Source: Lishizhenia sp965656535
GTDB lineage: Bacteria > Bacteroidota > Bacteroidia > Flavobacteriales_D > Crocinitomicaceae
Assembly (NCBI GenBank): GCA_965656535.1
Contig: CBFHKX010000007.1
Span: 56,164 to 120,163, forward strand
DNA length: 64,000 nt
Reading direction: 5' to 3'
Shown here: one piece after another, positions 34,740 through 44,159 of the stretch
Layout of the letters: each line of letters opens with the position of its first letter
Position numbering within the stretch: position 1 is the first letter of the stretch
Program-made: the position numbers and the translations under genes
The notes under the pieces: model-generated
The model's input: only the letters and a program-made list of their open reading frames with translations
The model's database searches: none
What the model was told of the DNA's origin: nothing

Positions 34740-36239
34740 CTAAAAGAATCCTAATTTATTTTTATCATAAGAAATAAGCATGTTTTTCGCTTGTCTGTAG
34801 TGATTCATCATCATTACATGAGTTTCTCTTCCGAATCCAGATTTTTTATACCCTCCAAATGGAGCATGTGCTGGATACGCATGGTAGCAGTTTACCCAAA
34901 CTCTACCGGCTTTTATTTCTCTCGGTATTTGGTATAATTGATGTGCATCTCTAGTCCAAACACCAGCTCCTAAACCATATAACGTATCATTTGCAATTTC
35001 TAACGCTTCTTGCTCATCTTTAAACTTTGTTACGCAAACAACGGGACCAAAAATTTCTTCTTGAAAAACACGCATTTTATTATTTCCTTCTAAAATTGTA
35101 GGCTCAATATAAAAACCGTTATCCAAGTCTCCACCAAGCGCAGCTGCTTTTCCGCCTGCTAGTACTTTAGCACCTTCTTCAACTCCAATTTTTAAATACG
35201 ATAGAATTTTCTCTTTTTGGTCGCTAGACGCCTGAGCACCTACCATTGTATTCATATCATAAGGGCTACCCTGAACAATTGCGTTCGTGCGCTCTACTAC
35301 CCTTTTCATAAAAGCATCGTAAATATCTTCTTGTACTAGTATTCTGGACGGACAAGTACATACTTCTCCTTGATTAAATGCAAATAAAACAGCACCTTCT
35401 ATCGCTTTATCTAAATATGCATCATCATGATCCATTACACTGTTAAAGAAAATATTTGGTGATTTACCACCCAACTCCATAGTAACAGGATTTAGATTTT
35501 TAGAAGCATACTGCATAATTAATTGACCAGTTGTTGTTTCCCCAGTAAATGCAACTTTATCTATCTTATCATGTGATGCTAGAGGTTTTCCAGCTTCTGG
35601 TCCAAATCCATGTACAACATTTAATACTCCAGGAGGAAAAACAGCTGCTATTTTCTCCATCAACAAGGTTGCTGAAGACGGAGTTTGTTCTGCTGGTTTT
35701 AAAACAACACAATTTCCTGAAGCTAATGCTGGCGGTAATTTCCATGATAACATTAACAAGGGAAAATTCCATGGAATAATTTGACCTACTACACCTAACG
35801 GCTCTTTAATTATTAAAGAAACTGTATTTTCATCTAATTCAGTAGCTGATCCCTCTTCCATTCTTATAGCTGCAGCAAAATATCTCCAATGGTCTATAGA
35901 CAAAGGAATATCTGCATTCATCGTTTCTCTTATCGGCTTTCCATTGTCGCAGGTTTCAACACAAGCGAATTCCTCCAAGTTTTCTTCAATAATATCAGCT
36001 ACTTTTGAAAGTAAAGCAGCTCTATGAGCTGCCGAGGTTTTACCCCAAGCATCTTTCGCTTCGTTTGCAGCGTTAACGGCTAAATCTATATCTTCTTTTG
36101 TAGATCGCGGATATTTAGAGATTAAAGAATTATCAATCGGAGATGTATTTTCGAAGTATGCTCCTTGTTTTGGTGCAACAAATTCTCCATTAATAAAATT
36201 GTGATAAACTTCCTTAAACTTAGGTTTATTATAACTCAT
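34740..36239 (-). CDS. NAD-dependent aldehyde dehydrogenase (ExaC/AldB type)
   Basis: A protein of about 499 residues oxidising aldehydes, probably acetaldehyde, to acids. Motifs: P-W-N-F-P, K-P-A-E-Q-T-P, F-T-G-E-T-T-T-G, catalytic Glu in M-E-L-G-G-K-S-P, and catalytic Cys in N-Q-G-E-V-C-T-C. V-C-T-C with paired cysteines is typical of the ExaC/AldB group. The ATG at 36239 (M-S-Y-N-K-P-K-F) is chosen over 36251. DUF779 follows and a divergent AraC-type regulator precedes. Confidence 0.88.
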   Translation of the reverse strand: MSYNKPKFKEVYHNFINGEFVAPKQGAYFENTSPIDNSLISKYPRSTKEDIDLAVNAANEAKDAWGKTSAAHRAALLSKVADIIEENLEEFACVETCDNGKPIRETMNADIPLSIDHWRYFAAAIRMEEGSATELDENTVSLIIKEPLGVVGQIIPWNFPLLMLSWKLPPALASGNCVVLKPAEQTPSSATLLMEKIAAVFPPGVLNVVHGFGPEAGKPLASHDKIDKVAFTGETTTGQLIMQYASKNLNPVTMELGGKSPNIFFNSVMDHDDAYLDKAIEGAVLFAFNQGEVCTCPSRILVQEDIYDAFMKRVVERTNAIVQGSPYDMNTMVGAQASSDQKEKILSYLKIGVEEGAKVLAGGKAAALGGDLDNGFYIEPTILEGNNKMRVFQEEIFGPVVCVTKFKDEQEALEIANDTLYGLGAGVWTRDAHQLYQIPREIKAGRVWVNCYHAYPAHAPFGGYKKSGFGRETHVMMMNHYRQAKNMLISYDKNKLGFF

Positions 36240-36286
36240 AATTTTTAACATTTTAGTTTGATATAAAACTACTCAACTTAAAAACG

Positions 36287-36334
36287 TGTCATTTACAATA
36301 TTCTATGATAAACTTGCACTATCCTATCATTTAA
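36287..36334. promoter_or_regulatory. candidate AraC-type operator
   Basis: In the 216-base gap between the dehydrogenase and the AraC gene, TGTCATTTAC (36287) and TATCATTTAA (36325) form near-direct repeats 38 bases apart, and ATGATA/TATCAT (36305, 36325) form an inverted repeat. AraC proteins often bind paired direct sites. This is a weak, visual call. Confidence 0.25.
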
Positions 36335-36455
36335 ACCAGAACATCAAATCCTTAAAATTTTGATACAACAAGAGCAAAATAGTTATTAAAAAAAGAGCTT
36401 CTGTAACATCTAAATATAGCTGTGTATTTATTTTTTTTGTAATTTAAGCGACACT

Positions 36456-37379
36456 ATGCAGAACTTCAAACAATCTCAAATTGAAAAAAGAGTAGATACG
36501 CTTATAGAATATCGCAACGTATTTCAATCTGATTTTTCAGAACTAAATGTATTTGAAACATACAAGAAAACAGAAAGTTTTGATTTATCATTTGACTATC
36601 CTGTTATCGTAAGCATGATAAAGGGGAAGAAAGTAATGCACCTTCAAGAAAATAATTCGTTTATTTTTTCTCCTGGCGAAACACTTATACTGCCATCAAA
36701 CGAACCCATGCAAATAGATTTTCCAGAGGCAACTTTTAGTACTCCAACGCATTGTCTTGCCTTAGGCGTTGAGCCAAGTATAATTAAAGAAACCATATCG
36801 CAATTTCAAGAAGAACTGCAATTTGAACACGACCTACGCATACAGTTAAATACTAACGAAGCTCCTGGTTTTGTGCACAAAAAGCAAGACATACATTTAT
36901 TAATCGAAAAAATTACCCGTACGTTTATTAATAAAAATGTGTCAAGAGATGTGTTATTAAAACTTATGATTAAAGAACTTATTGTAAGGTTGATGCAAAC
37001 AAAGGCTAGGAATAGTCTATTAACAGCATCTAGCGACGTACAGAATAATAATAGAATTGCATATATTGTTACCTATATCAAAAAGAACTTACAAGAAAAA
37101 CTTACCGTAGAAGACTTATCAAAGAAGGCATATATGAGTCCTTCTCATTTTCATAGACTCTTTAAAGAATACATGGGAGAATCGCCTATTTCATTTATTC
37201 TTAAAGAAAGAATTGATTCCGCTGTTAAACTAATGCGCACAACTCACTTTTCGATTACTGAAATATCAGCACTGGTTGGCTTTAGTTCTCCTGCATATTT
37301 TACACGACAATTTAAACGCATGCTCAATGTTTCTCCTCAAAAGTTTCGTAGAAACTGTTCTCAACTTATTGTCAATTAA
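36456..37379 (+). CDS. AraC-family transcriptional regulator
   Basis: A 307-residue regulator. The N-terminal part resembles the AraC_N cupin sensor (F-S-P-G-E-T-L-I-L-P-S-N-E). The C-terminus carries two helix-turn-helix units: L-T-V-E-D-L-S-K-K-A-Y-M-S-P-S-H-F-H-R-L-F-K, and I-S-A-L-V-G-F-S-S-P-A-Y-F with R-Q-F-K-R. Divergent to the aldehyde dehydrogenase operon, so it probably activates it in response to an alcohol or aldehyde. Its last eight bases overlap the reconstructed end of the CotH pseudogene on the other strand. Confidence 0.85.
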   Translation: MQNFKQSQIEKRVDTLIEYRNVFQSDFSELNVFETYKKTESFDLSFDYPVIVSMIKGKKVMHLQENNSFIFSPGETLILPSNEPMQIDFPEATFSTPTHCLALGVEPSIIKETISQFQEELQFEHDLRIQLNTNEAPGFVHKKQDIHLLIEKITRTFINKNVSRDVLLKLMIKELIVRLMQTKARNSLLTASSDVQNNNRIAYIVTYIKKNLQEKLTVEDLSKKAYMSPSHFHRLFKEYMGESPISFILKERIDSAVKLMRTTHFSITEISALVGFSSPAYFTRQFKRMLNVSPQKFRRNCSQLIVN

Positions 37380-38843
37380 AATAATCGTCTAAAAAGTCTA
37401 ATCTTTCTTGCAACCAGTTTAAAATATACGCCTTTTCCTGCTCTAGGTTAATTGATAAATTCCATAATTGATTTTCAAAATCTATTATTTCATATCAATC
37501 AATGTATCAAAATTATCTGTGATTAGAGATTCTAAACTGCTATAAGAATATATAGTTCCACGCAGTTCATTCCATCTATCTTTTACACGTTGGGTGCAAC
37601 TATCAACATCGTTTAAAAGCAAACGATGAAACAAATTATTTTTAATCACACGATTTGTAGGAGTAGGTTCAGCAAAGGGATTCCTGCCTAAAATACCGTC
37701 TAAATCCCAAGGAAAAAGTTTAAACTTTTCTAGGTTGTTGTTTTTATAAAACATCCAGTTTTTACCCAAGTTATCTGATGCCAATAATAGATTTACGAAA
37801 AGATAGTAATCAATTGTATTTTCAATATTTAATTGATTAGGGATTTCTGTTTTAAATTCTTGGTTGCCCGCTACTGCGATTAGACGTACTAAAGGTGCGA
37901 AATCTTTCCAGTTTATCAACTCATTTGGAAGAGGGGGTTTCTGCTCCCAATCTCCCCAAATTGCAGCCGTCGGGTTAGCACTTTCAACCGATACAAACTT
38001 TGTTAAATCTGAATTGTCAATGCCTTCGTAAAGCAGTGTTTCTGAAGTAAAACCTTCAAAACTTGGTGTTATTTTAACATAGAAATTATACAACCCAAGC
38101 GATCGGTGATTCATGAATAACTCTACCAAACGTATTTCAAAACCTATATTTGCTGTTCCAACATCAGATAAACTACTCCATAAATTATTAGAAATTTTAT
38201 CTCTCAACCGAGAGGGATCGATATAGGCAGCATTCAATATCCAACTGTTGCTTTTATTTAATCCAAAATAACTTTGAGCCATAAATCTTTCCTTGCTTTT
38301 TCCTTCATACACTCTTAATCCCTAAGATTTTTTGGTATACCTCTGACTAGACGACCCTCTAAACTCAACACCAATCCAGTTTTGAACAACGCCATTGTTT
38401 GGGTAATTAACGGTTATTTTAGCTAATGTTTTATATCCATTTACTACCTCATCTTTAATTGCTATTTGAATAATTGGTATAGACGTAAAAACCAATTTAA
38501 AATTAGTTTCAACGCCGTTAAATAGAACCTTAAAACTATAAGGAATATGAAGTTGTAGATCGCCCAATAGATTAACGGCATCATTATCTAGCTGTGTACC
38601 TTCAAAAAAAGCTATTGCATTCTCTTGGAACACTACGTGCGGACTAAAACTAGTCAGCTCTGTTGAAAGTGTTGAATATTTTAATAAACTCGCTTATGCA
38701 TCAAACGAACATTTTTTTCCATTTAAACGAAGTATGGAACTTAACTCAAAATTTGAATCTGGAACACCGTTCACAACTACTTCTTCTTTTTTGCAGGCCA
38801 GCAGAAAGATAAAAACAGTTAAATATAGAAGCGTTCGAATCAT
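37372..38843 (-). pseudogene. decayed CotH-family lipoprotein
   Basis: A CotH-kinase-like lipoprotein broken at three points. The frame starts at ATG 38843 with a lipobox (L-L-A-C-K-K-E-E). It stops at TAA (38694-38696), continues in the same frame, and stops again at TAG (38322-38324), inside what should be R-G-S-S-S-Q-R-Y-T-K-K-S-(Y)-G-L. After 37495 it shifts frame, so that the tail E-K-A-Y-I-L-N-W-L-Q-E-R-L-D-F-L-D-D-Y ends at 37372. The family signature F-P-W-D-L-D-G and N-W-M-F-Y-K-N-N are intact in the middle. Fragments at 37485-38312 and 38322-38633 are remnants of the one gene. Its ATG overlaps the DUF2490 stop. Confidence 0.8.
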
Positions 38844-39523
38844 TTTTTAAAGTTGAATGTGTAGTGTATATTTAAAAAGAAAAAATTAAGTGGATCCTCT
38901 TCTCCTAATTCAACTTGGTGACAAATAGATACATCCAAATCTCCTAACTTTGTTTCAAACTCATCGCCTATAGAAGTTCTTAAACGATTGAATCGGGGTT
39001 TTTCAAAATAAGTAAAAACTCTAAATAACTCTGTTGAAAAATAAAGCTTGTGTGCATTCAAGGTATAATCTACTTTAGCTCTGTTTCTTACATTGGATTC
39101 TTCCTGAGTATCAGGCGTAAAAGTAAACAAGTTTTCATATGAATGTTGGTACCTAAATCTGTACTGCCAACTCCAAAAAGAATTTCTATCTCCTTTTATT
39201 TTTACATCAATATTATATCTAATATCATGGGTAAACAATTCATTCTTTTTTCTATCGAAAGAATACCTACCACCTAATCTTAATTTAAAGTTGTTATTTA
39301 TAGTATAATTTAAATCTATTTCAGAAATAGATTTACTTAGTCTGGTGCTGTTATCAAAGGTTCTTAACTCTTGATTTATTCCAAAATCCCATTTTTTATT
39401 CAACTCGTAGTTTAAGCCAACCCCGATCCATACACCAATATCGCGCACTGTTTTAACTTCTTGAGTCAATGCAGTGTTCTTTAAAAAAAAGAAAGCTAAA
39501 AAAAGAGAGAAATATTTAGACAT
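38840..39523 (-). CDS. DUF2490 outer-membrane protein
   Basis: A 227-residue predicted beta-barrel: a signal peptide, then G-V-W-I-G-V-G-L-N-Y-E-L-N-K-K-W-D-F and alternating strands ending in F-N-F-K-K. This matches the DUF2490 family found in Bacteroidota, often beside CotH-type proteins. Function unknown. The stop overlaps the ATG of the decayed CotH gene (ATGA), so the two were one operon. Confidence 0.8.
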   Translation of the reverse strand: MSKYFSLFLAFFFLKNTALTQEVKTVRDIGVWIGVGLNYELNKKWDFGINQELRTFDNSTRLSKSISEIDLNYTINNNFKLRLGGRYSFDRKKNELFTHDIRYNIDVKIKGDRNSFWSWQYRFRYQHSYENLFTFTPDTQEESNVRNRAKVDYTLNAHKLYFSTELFRVFTYFEKPRFNRLRTSIGDEFETKLGDLDVSICHQVELGEEDPLNFFFLNIHYTFNFKK

Positions 39524-39627
39524 ACTGTATAGTAGAAGGTTGATCTGATTATTTTTTTCAACCTATCACGCAAAAATAACAATAAAGGAATTACTTTGTT
39601 TATTTAGAAAATGAAAAGTCTACTCAA

Positions 39628-39662
39628 TAAAAAAGACCCGCGCTTATTTAAAAACGCAGGCC
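39628..39662 (-). terminator. terminator of the acetate cluster
   Basis: An 8-bp stem with two G-U pairs (GGCCTGCG / CGCGGGTC on the minus strand) followed by T6ATTG, about 60 bases past the stop codon of acs. Confidence 0.7.
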
Positions 39663-39724
39663 TTTCCTTTGCAACTATTCAAAAAGGTTGATGTGTGTGA
39701 AATCAACTACCTCATTAAACTATT

Positions 39725-41632
39725 TTAGATAACATCATCCATAATTTCTTGTACTACTTCTGGGTTTAAAAGAGTAGAAGTATCACCTAAATTTGCCGTA
39801 TCATTACCCGCAATTTTTCTCAATATTCTACGCATAATTTTACCCGACCTTGTTTTAGGCAACCCGGATGTAAACTGAATTTTATCGAGCTTAGCTATTG
39901 GTCCGATATGCTCTGTTATTATTTGATTAATTTCTTTTCTCAAATTATCGTGCGATCTGTCTTCACCCGTTTCCTTTAAAATAACGTAACCATACAAGGC
40001 ATTTCCTTTTACATCGTGTGGATACCCTACAATTGCGGATTCTGCAACTGCCGGATGTTCGTTTATTGCATCTTCTATTGGCGCTGTACCTAAGTTATGT
40101 CCAGAAACAATAATCACATCATCTACTCTACCTGTAATTCTGTAATAGCCAACGCCATCTCTAAAAGCTCCGTCGCCCGTGAAATAACTATTTTCATACG
40201 CAGAGAAGTATGTTTCTTTATAGCGTTGATGGTTTCCCCATATAGTTCTAGCCATTGAAGGCCAAGGAAACTTGATGCATAGTCTACCATCTACTTGGTT
40301 TTCTTTAATCTCTTTTCCATTTTCATCCATTAGAGAGAGCTGTACGCCCGGTAATGGTAAACTCGTATAAGTTGGTATTGTTGGGGTAACATAAGGGATA
40401 GGTGAAATCATAATTCCACCTGTTTCTGTTTGAAACCAAGTATCTACAATCGGACTTTTCTTTTTCCCAACATTATCATTATACCAATGCCAAGCTTCCT
40501 CGTTAATAGGTTCTCCAACAGAACCTATTACTTTAAGAGAAGACAAATCGTGTGAATTTACGAGGTCTAAACTCTCTTTCGCTAATGCTCTAATAGCTGT
40601 TGGAGCAGTATAAAACTGATTTACTTTGTGCTTTTCTACAATTTCCCAAAAACGCCCACAATCTGGGTAACTTGGTGTACCTTCAAACATTACAGTAGTT
40701 GCACCGTTTGCTAATGGACCATATACAATGTAACTATGCCCTGTTATCCAACCGATATCCGCAGTACACCAGTATATATCATTTTCTCTATATTGAAAAA
40801 CATTCTTAAATGTATAAGCTGTGTAAACCATGTAACCAGCTGTCGTATGCACCATTCCTTTAGGCTTTCCTGTAGAGCCTGAAGTGTACAAAATAAACAA
40901 GGGATCTTCAGCGTCCATCGTTACGGCTATACATTCGGTTGATGCTTTTTCTAACAATGGCGCAATCCATTCATCTCTGCCCTCCACCATTTCAATTTTT
41001 TCTTTTGTTCTTTCAACCACTAAGACAGAAGTAACACAAGCGCATTCTTTAAGGGCTTCATCAACGATTCCTTTTAAGTCGATTGTTTTTGCACCACGGA
41101 AAGACCCATCAGAAGTAATCAACATTTTACATTCACTATCATTAATTCTAGAAGCAAGTGCACTCGCAGAAAAACCTGCAAACACTACTGAGTGTATCGC
41201 ACCTATTCTTGCACAAGCAAGCAGCGCGATGGCAAGTTCTGGAATCATCGGTAAATAAATGCAAACACGATCACCTTTTTGAACACCTTTAGAAATTAAA
41301 ACATTTGCAAATTGATTTACCCTTTCAGATAACTGATTGTAACTAATGTGTTGCGTCTTCTCATTGGGGTCATTAGGTTCAAATAAAATTGCTGTTTGAT
41401 TTCCCTTCGTAGTTAAATGTCTATCAATACAGTTCTCTGTAATATTTAACTTGGCTCCTTCATACCATTTTACCTCTGGCTTTGAAAAATCCCAACTTAA
41501 AACATTATCCCAACGTTTTCTCCAAACAAAATGCTCTTCTGCTATTTCTTCCCAAAATAACTCAGGCTCTCTAACGGATTTTCTATAAACCTTATAATAC
41601 TCTTCTAAATGTTTTATGTGATAATTACTCAT
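39725..41632 (-). CDS. acs: acetyl-CoA synthetase
   Basis: A 635-residue AMP-forming ligase converting acetate, ATP and CoA to acetyl-CoA. P-loop Y-T-S-G-S-T-G-K-P-K-G, W-F-Q-T-E-T-G-G, and the acetylatable lysine in P-K-T-R-S-G-K-I-M-R-R. The N-terminal ACAS_N domain is complete (Y-K-V-Y-R-K-S-V-R-E-P-E-L-F-W-E). Last gene of a minus-strand cluster for acid uptake and activation. Confidence 0.93.
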   Translation of the reverse strand: MSNYHIKHLEEYYKVYRKSVREPELFWEEIAEEHFVWRKRWDNVLSWDFSKPEVKWYEGAKLNITENCIDRHLTTKGNQTAILFEPNDPNEKTQHISYNQLSERVNQFANVLISKGVQKGDRVCIYLPMIPELAIALLACARIGAIHSVVFAGFSASALASRINDSECKMLITSDGSFRGAKTIDLKGIVDEALKECACVTSVLVVERTKEKIEMVEGRDEWIAPLLEKASTECIAVTMDAEDPLFILYTSGSTGKPKGMVHTTAGYMVYTAYTFKNVFQYRENDIYWCTADIGWITGHSYIVYGPLANGATTVMFEGTPSYPDCGRFWEIVEKHKVNQFYTAPTAIRALAKESLDLVNSHDLSSLKVIGSVGEPINEEAWHWYNDNVGKKKSPIVDTWFQTETGGIMISPIPYVTPTIPTYTSLPLPGVQLSLMDENGKEIKENQVDGRLCIKFPWPSMARTIWGNHQRYKETYFSAYENSYFTGDGAFRDGVGYYRITGRVDDVIIVSGHNLGTAPIEDAINEHPAVAESAIVGYPHDVKGNALYGYVILKETGEDRSHDNLRKEINQIITEHIGPIAKLDKIQFTSGLPKTRSGKIMRRILRKIAGNDTANLGDTSTLLNPEVVQEIMDDVI

Positions 41633-41652
41633 AACTTATGATTTAATATTTT

Positions 41653-43518
41653 TTAAATTAATTTTTTAATTTCCGAAATGATTTTTGGATCATCTATCGT
41701 AGATGGAATTTGAAACGCTTCTTTATTCACAATTCTTTTTAATAAATTTCTCAATATTTTTCCTGACCTTGTTTTTGGCAAACGTTTCACAACCTCAACT
41801 GTTTTAAACGAAGCTATTGGACCTATTTTTTGTCTTACTTCTAGAATGATGTCCTTTTTTCTTTGATTTTGATATTGGTCTTGCCCTTCTTGAAGCACTA
41901 TTAGTCCCATAGGTTTTTCCCCTTTTAATTCGCAATGCACACCAAAAACGGCACATTCGGCTACGGCAGGATGACTAGAAACGACTTCTTCCATTTCTGC
42001 TGTGGACAAGCGATGACCTGCTACATTAATAATATCATCGACCCTTCCTGTGATAAAAACATATCCATCTTCATCCACAAATCCCCCATCTCCAGAAAAA
42101 TAGTACCCAGGAAACTTTTCTAAATAAGAACGCTCAAAACGTTCTGGGTTATTCCAAAGACCAACTAAATTTCCTGGAGGCAAAGGCAATTTTATTGCTA
42201 CAAAACCTTCTTGATTAGCTTTCAGTTGTTCACCATCTTCATTCAAGATATGGATATCGTAACCACATACAGGCTTAGACACTGAACCTGGTTTTGACGT
42301 CAATAGTTCTATTCCCGCTGGATTAGCTGCGATTGGCCAACCTGTTTCTGTTTGCCACCAGTGATCAATAACAGGAATTTTAATTTTATCATGCAACCAA
42401 TTGAGTGTAGAAATATCGCAGCGTTCTCCAGCTAAAAACTGTAACCTATAGCTTGATAAATCATATTTTTTTAAAAGCAATCCTTCTGGATCTTCTTTTC
42501 TTATTGCCCTTATTGCCGTTGGAGCGGTAAACATGACATTTACCTTATGTTCTGAAATAACTCTCCAAAAAGTAGATGCATCAGGTGTTCTAACTGGTTT
42601 TCCTTCAAAAATAACAGTTGTATTTCTATTCAATAGCGGACCATAAACGATGTAGCTATGTCCAACCACCCAACCTACATCACTTGCAGCCCAAAAGGTA
42701 TCTCCTTCTCTAACATCATAAATGTTTTGCATGCTAAATTTTAAAGCCGTTGCATACCCTCCAGTATCTCGGATAACTCCTTTTGGTTTACCTGTAGTAC
42801 CAGAAGTGTACAAAATATAGGATGGATGAGTAGCGTCTACCCAAACCGGCGGATGTACGTCCGAATCGCAAACGAGTTTTTCAAAGTCTAAATCATGCGA
42901 TAACATATCGTAGTTAACACCCGCTTTTCTATCAAAAACGACAACATTTGATGGCTTATGTTCTGCACCTTTTATGGCTTCATCTACAAAGGGCTTATAC
43001 GGTATTATTTTGTCAATTTCAACACCATTAGAAGCCGTAATAATTACTTTTGGTTTACAATCATCTATACGTATAGACAATTCATGTGGCGCAAACCCAC
43101 CAAAAACAACAGAATGTATAGCTCCCAAACGCGCACAAGCAAGCATAGCGTAAATCGCCTCAGGAATCATTGGCATATAGATCAAAACCGTGTCGCCTTT
43201 TTGAACACCAATATCTTTTAATCCTCCAGCCAAACAACCTACTTGATACAGTAGGTCATCAAAAGATATTTTTTTTATGGTATTTGTAACTGGTGAATCA
43301 TAAATAAGTGCAGTTTGAGACCCGTATCCTGCTTCTATATGACGATCAATACACAAATAACTAAGGTTGAGCTCTGCACCTTGGAACCAGGAGTTCCAAT
43401 TATATGTTGGCTTCAAAACCTTTTCAGGTGCTTTGAACCATTTAATGGCTTTTGCTTGCTTCCCCCAGAATTCCTCTGGATCACTTAAACTATTATGGTA
43501 TGTTTGCTGATAAGACAT
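41653..43518 (-). CDS. prpE: propionyl-CoA synthetase-like AMP-forming ligase
   Basis: A 621-residue acyl-CoA synthetase of the Acs/PrpE group. P-loop Y-T-S-G-T-T-G-K-P-K-G, W-W-Q-T-E-T-G-W, and the C-terminal P-K-T-R-S-G-K-I-L-R-N with its conserved Lys. The opening S-D-P-E-E-F-W-G-K-Q-A-K-A-I-K-W is typical of PrpE. Substrate preference (propionate versus acetate or butyrate) cannot be read from the sequence. Starts two bases after the small membrane gene and is 20 bases before acs. Confidence 0.85.
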   Translation of the reverse strand: MSYQQTYHNSLSDPEEFWGKQAKAIKWFKAPEKVLKPTYNWNSWFQGAELNLSYLCIDRHIEAGYGSQTALIYDSPVTNTIKKISFDDLLYQVGCLAGGLKDIGVQKGDTVLIYMPMIPEAIYAMLACARLGAIHSVVFGGFAPHELSIRIDDCKPKVIITASNGVEIDKIIPYKPFVDEAIKGAEHKPSNVVVFDRKAGVNYDMLSHDLDFEKLVCDSDVHPPVWVDATHPSYILYTSGTTGKPKGVIRDTGGYATALKFSMQNIYDVREGDTFWAASDVGWVVGHSYIVYGPLLNRNTTVIFEGKPVRTPDASTFWRVISEHKVNVMFTAPTAIRAIRKEDPEGLLLKKYDLSSYRLQFLAGERCDISTLNWLHDKIKIPVIDHWWQTETGWPIAANPAGIELLTSKPGSVSKPVCGYDIHILNEDGEQLKANQEGFVAIKLPLPPGNLVGLWNNPERFERSYLEKFPGYYFSGDGGFVDEDGYVFITGRVDDIINVAGHRLSTAEMEEVVSSHPAVAECAVFGVHCELKGEKPMGLIVLQEGQDQYQNQRKKDIILEVRQKIGPIASFKTVEVVKRLPKTRSGKILRNLLKRIVNKEAFQIPSTIDDPKIISEIKKLI

Positions 43519-43520
43519 GT

Positions 43521-43736
43521 TTACTTTTTAGGTTTAAACAACCCGAACCAATTAGGATTAAGCACTTTAGACTTTATCATCACATATAGTATAAAAACGA
43601 AAAGAAGTCCGATTATTACAGAAGTTCCAGTAGTTAAGTTTACTTGATTCTCTAACTTAAAGCGTAAATAAAGTGTGGCTATAATGTAAATGAGAATAAA
43701 AATATCTGATGGTAAAGGACTTAAACTAAATTTCAT
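43521..43736 (-). CDS. small two-helix membrane protein
   Basis: A 71-residue hydrophobic protein with about two membrane helices and a basic tail (P-K-K). No family recognised. Sits between the response regulator and prpE, two bases from the latter, as a cluster member of unknown role. Confidence 0.6.
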   Translation of the reverse strand: MKFSLSPLPSDIFILIYIIATLYLRFKLENQVNLTTGTSVIIGLLFVFILYVMIKSKVLNPNWFGLFKPKK

Positions 43737-43793
43737 GTTGTTTTGTATTTAAAGAATGCTGACCCGAATTACATAATGCGCATTAGTAAGTGA

Positions 43794-44159
43794 TCAGGCC
43801 AGCAGTTCATTTATTTCATTAATTATTTTTTTAATCGAAAAAGGTTTCGTTAGATACTTATCTACCCCTAACGCCATACCTTTTTCTATATCTATTGTTT
43901 TATTCTTTGCAGTTAAAAAAACTACTTTAGTAGCAACTAAAGATTTATTATTTTTTATCCATTTTAATGTTTGATACCCATCTACTTTCGGCATCATAAT
44001 ATCGAGTAGAACAACATCTGGACATTGATACTCCAGAATCTCCAACGCTTCACTACCATCTCTTGCAATAAACACTTCAAAATCCTGCTTACGAAAAGCA
44101 TATTCTAGCGTCATTACAATATTTGGTTCATCATCTACTATTACTATCTTTTTTTTCAT
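43794..44159 (-). CDS. receiver-only response regulator
   Basis: A 121-residue CheY-like receiver: acidic pair D9/D10, phospho-acceptor D53 (V-V-L-L-D-I-M-M-P), T83 and K105 (Y-L-T-K-P-F). There is no output domain. Its ATG lies 29 bases inside the end of the sensor kinase gene, giving tight coupling, so it is probably the kinase's partner. Output would have to come by protein contact. Confidence 0.9.
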   Translation of the reverse strand: MKKKIVIVDDEPNIVMTLEYAFRKQDFEVFIARDGSEALEILEYQCPDVVLLDIMMPKVDGYQTLKWIKNNKSLVATKVVFLTAKNKTIDIEKGMALGVDKYLTKPFSIKKIINEINELLA

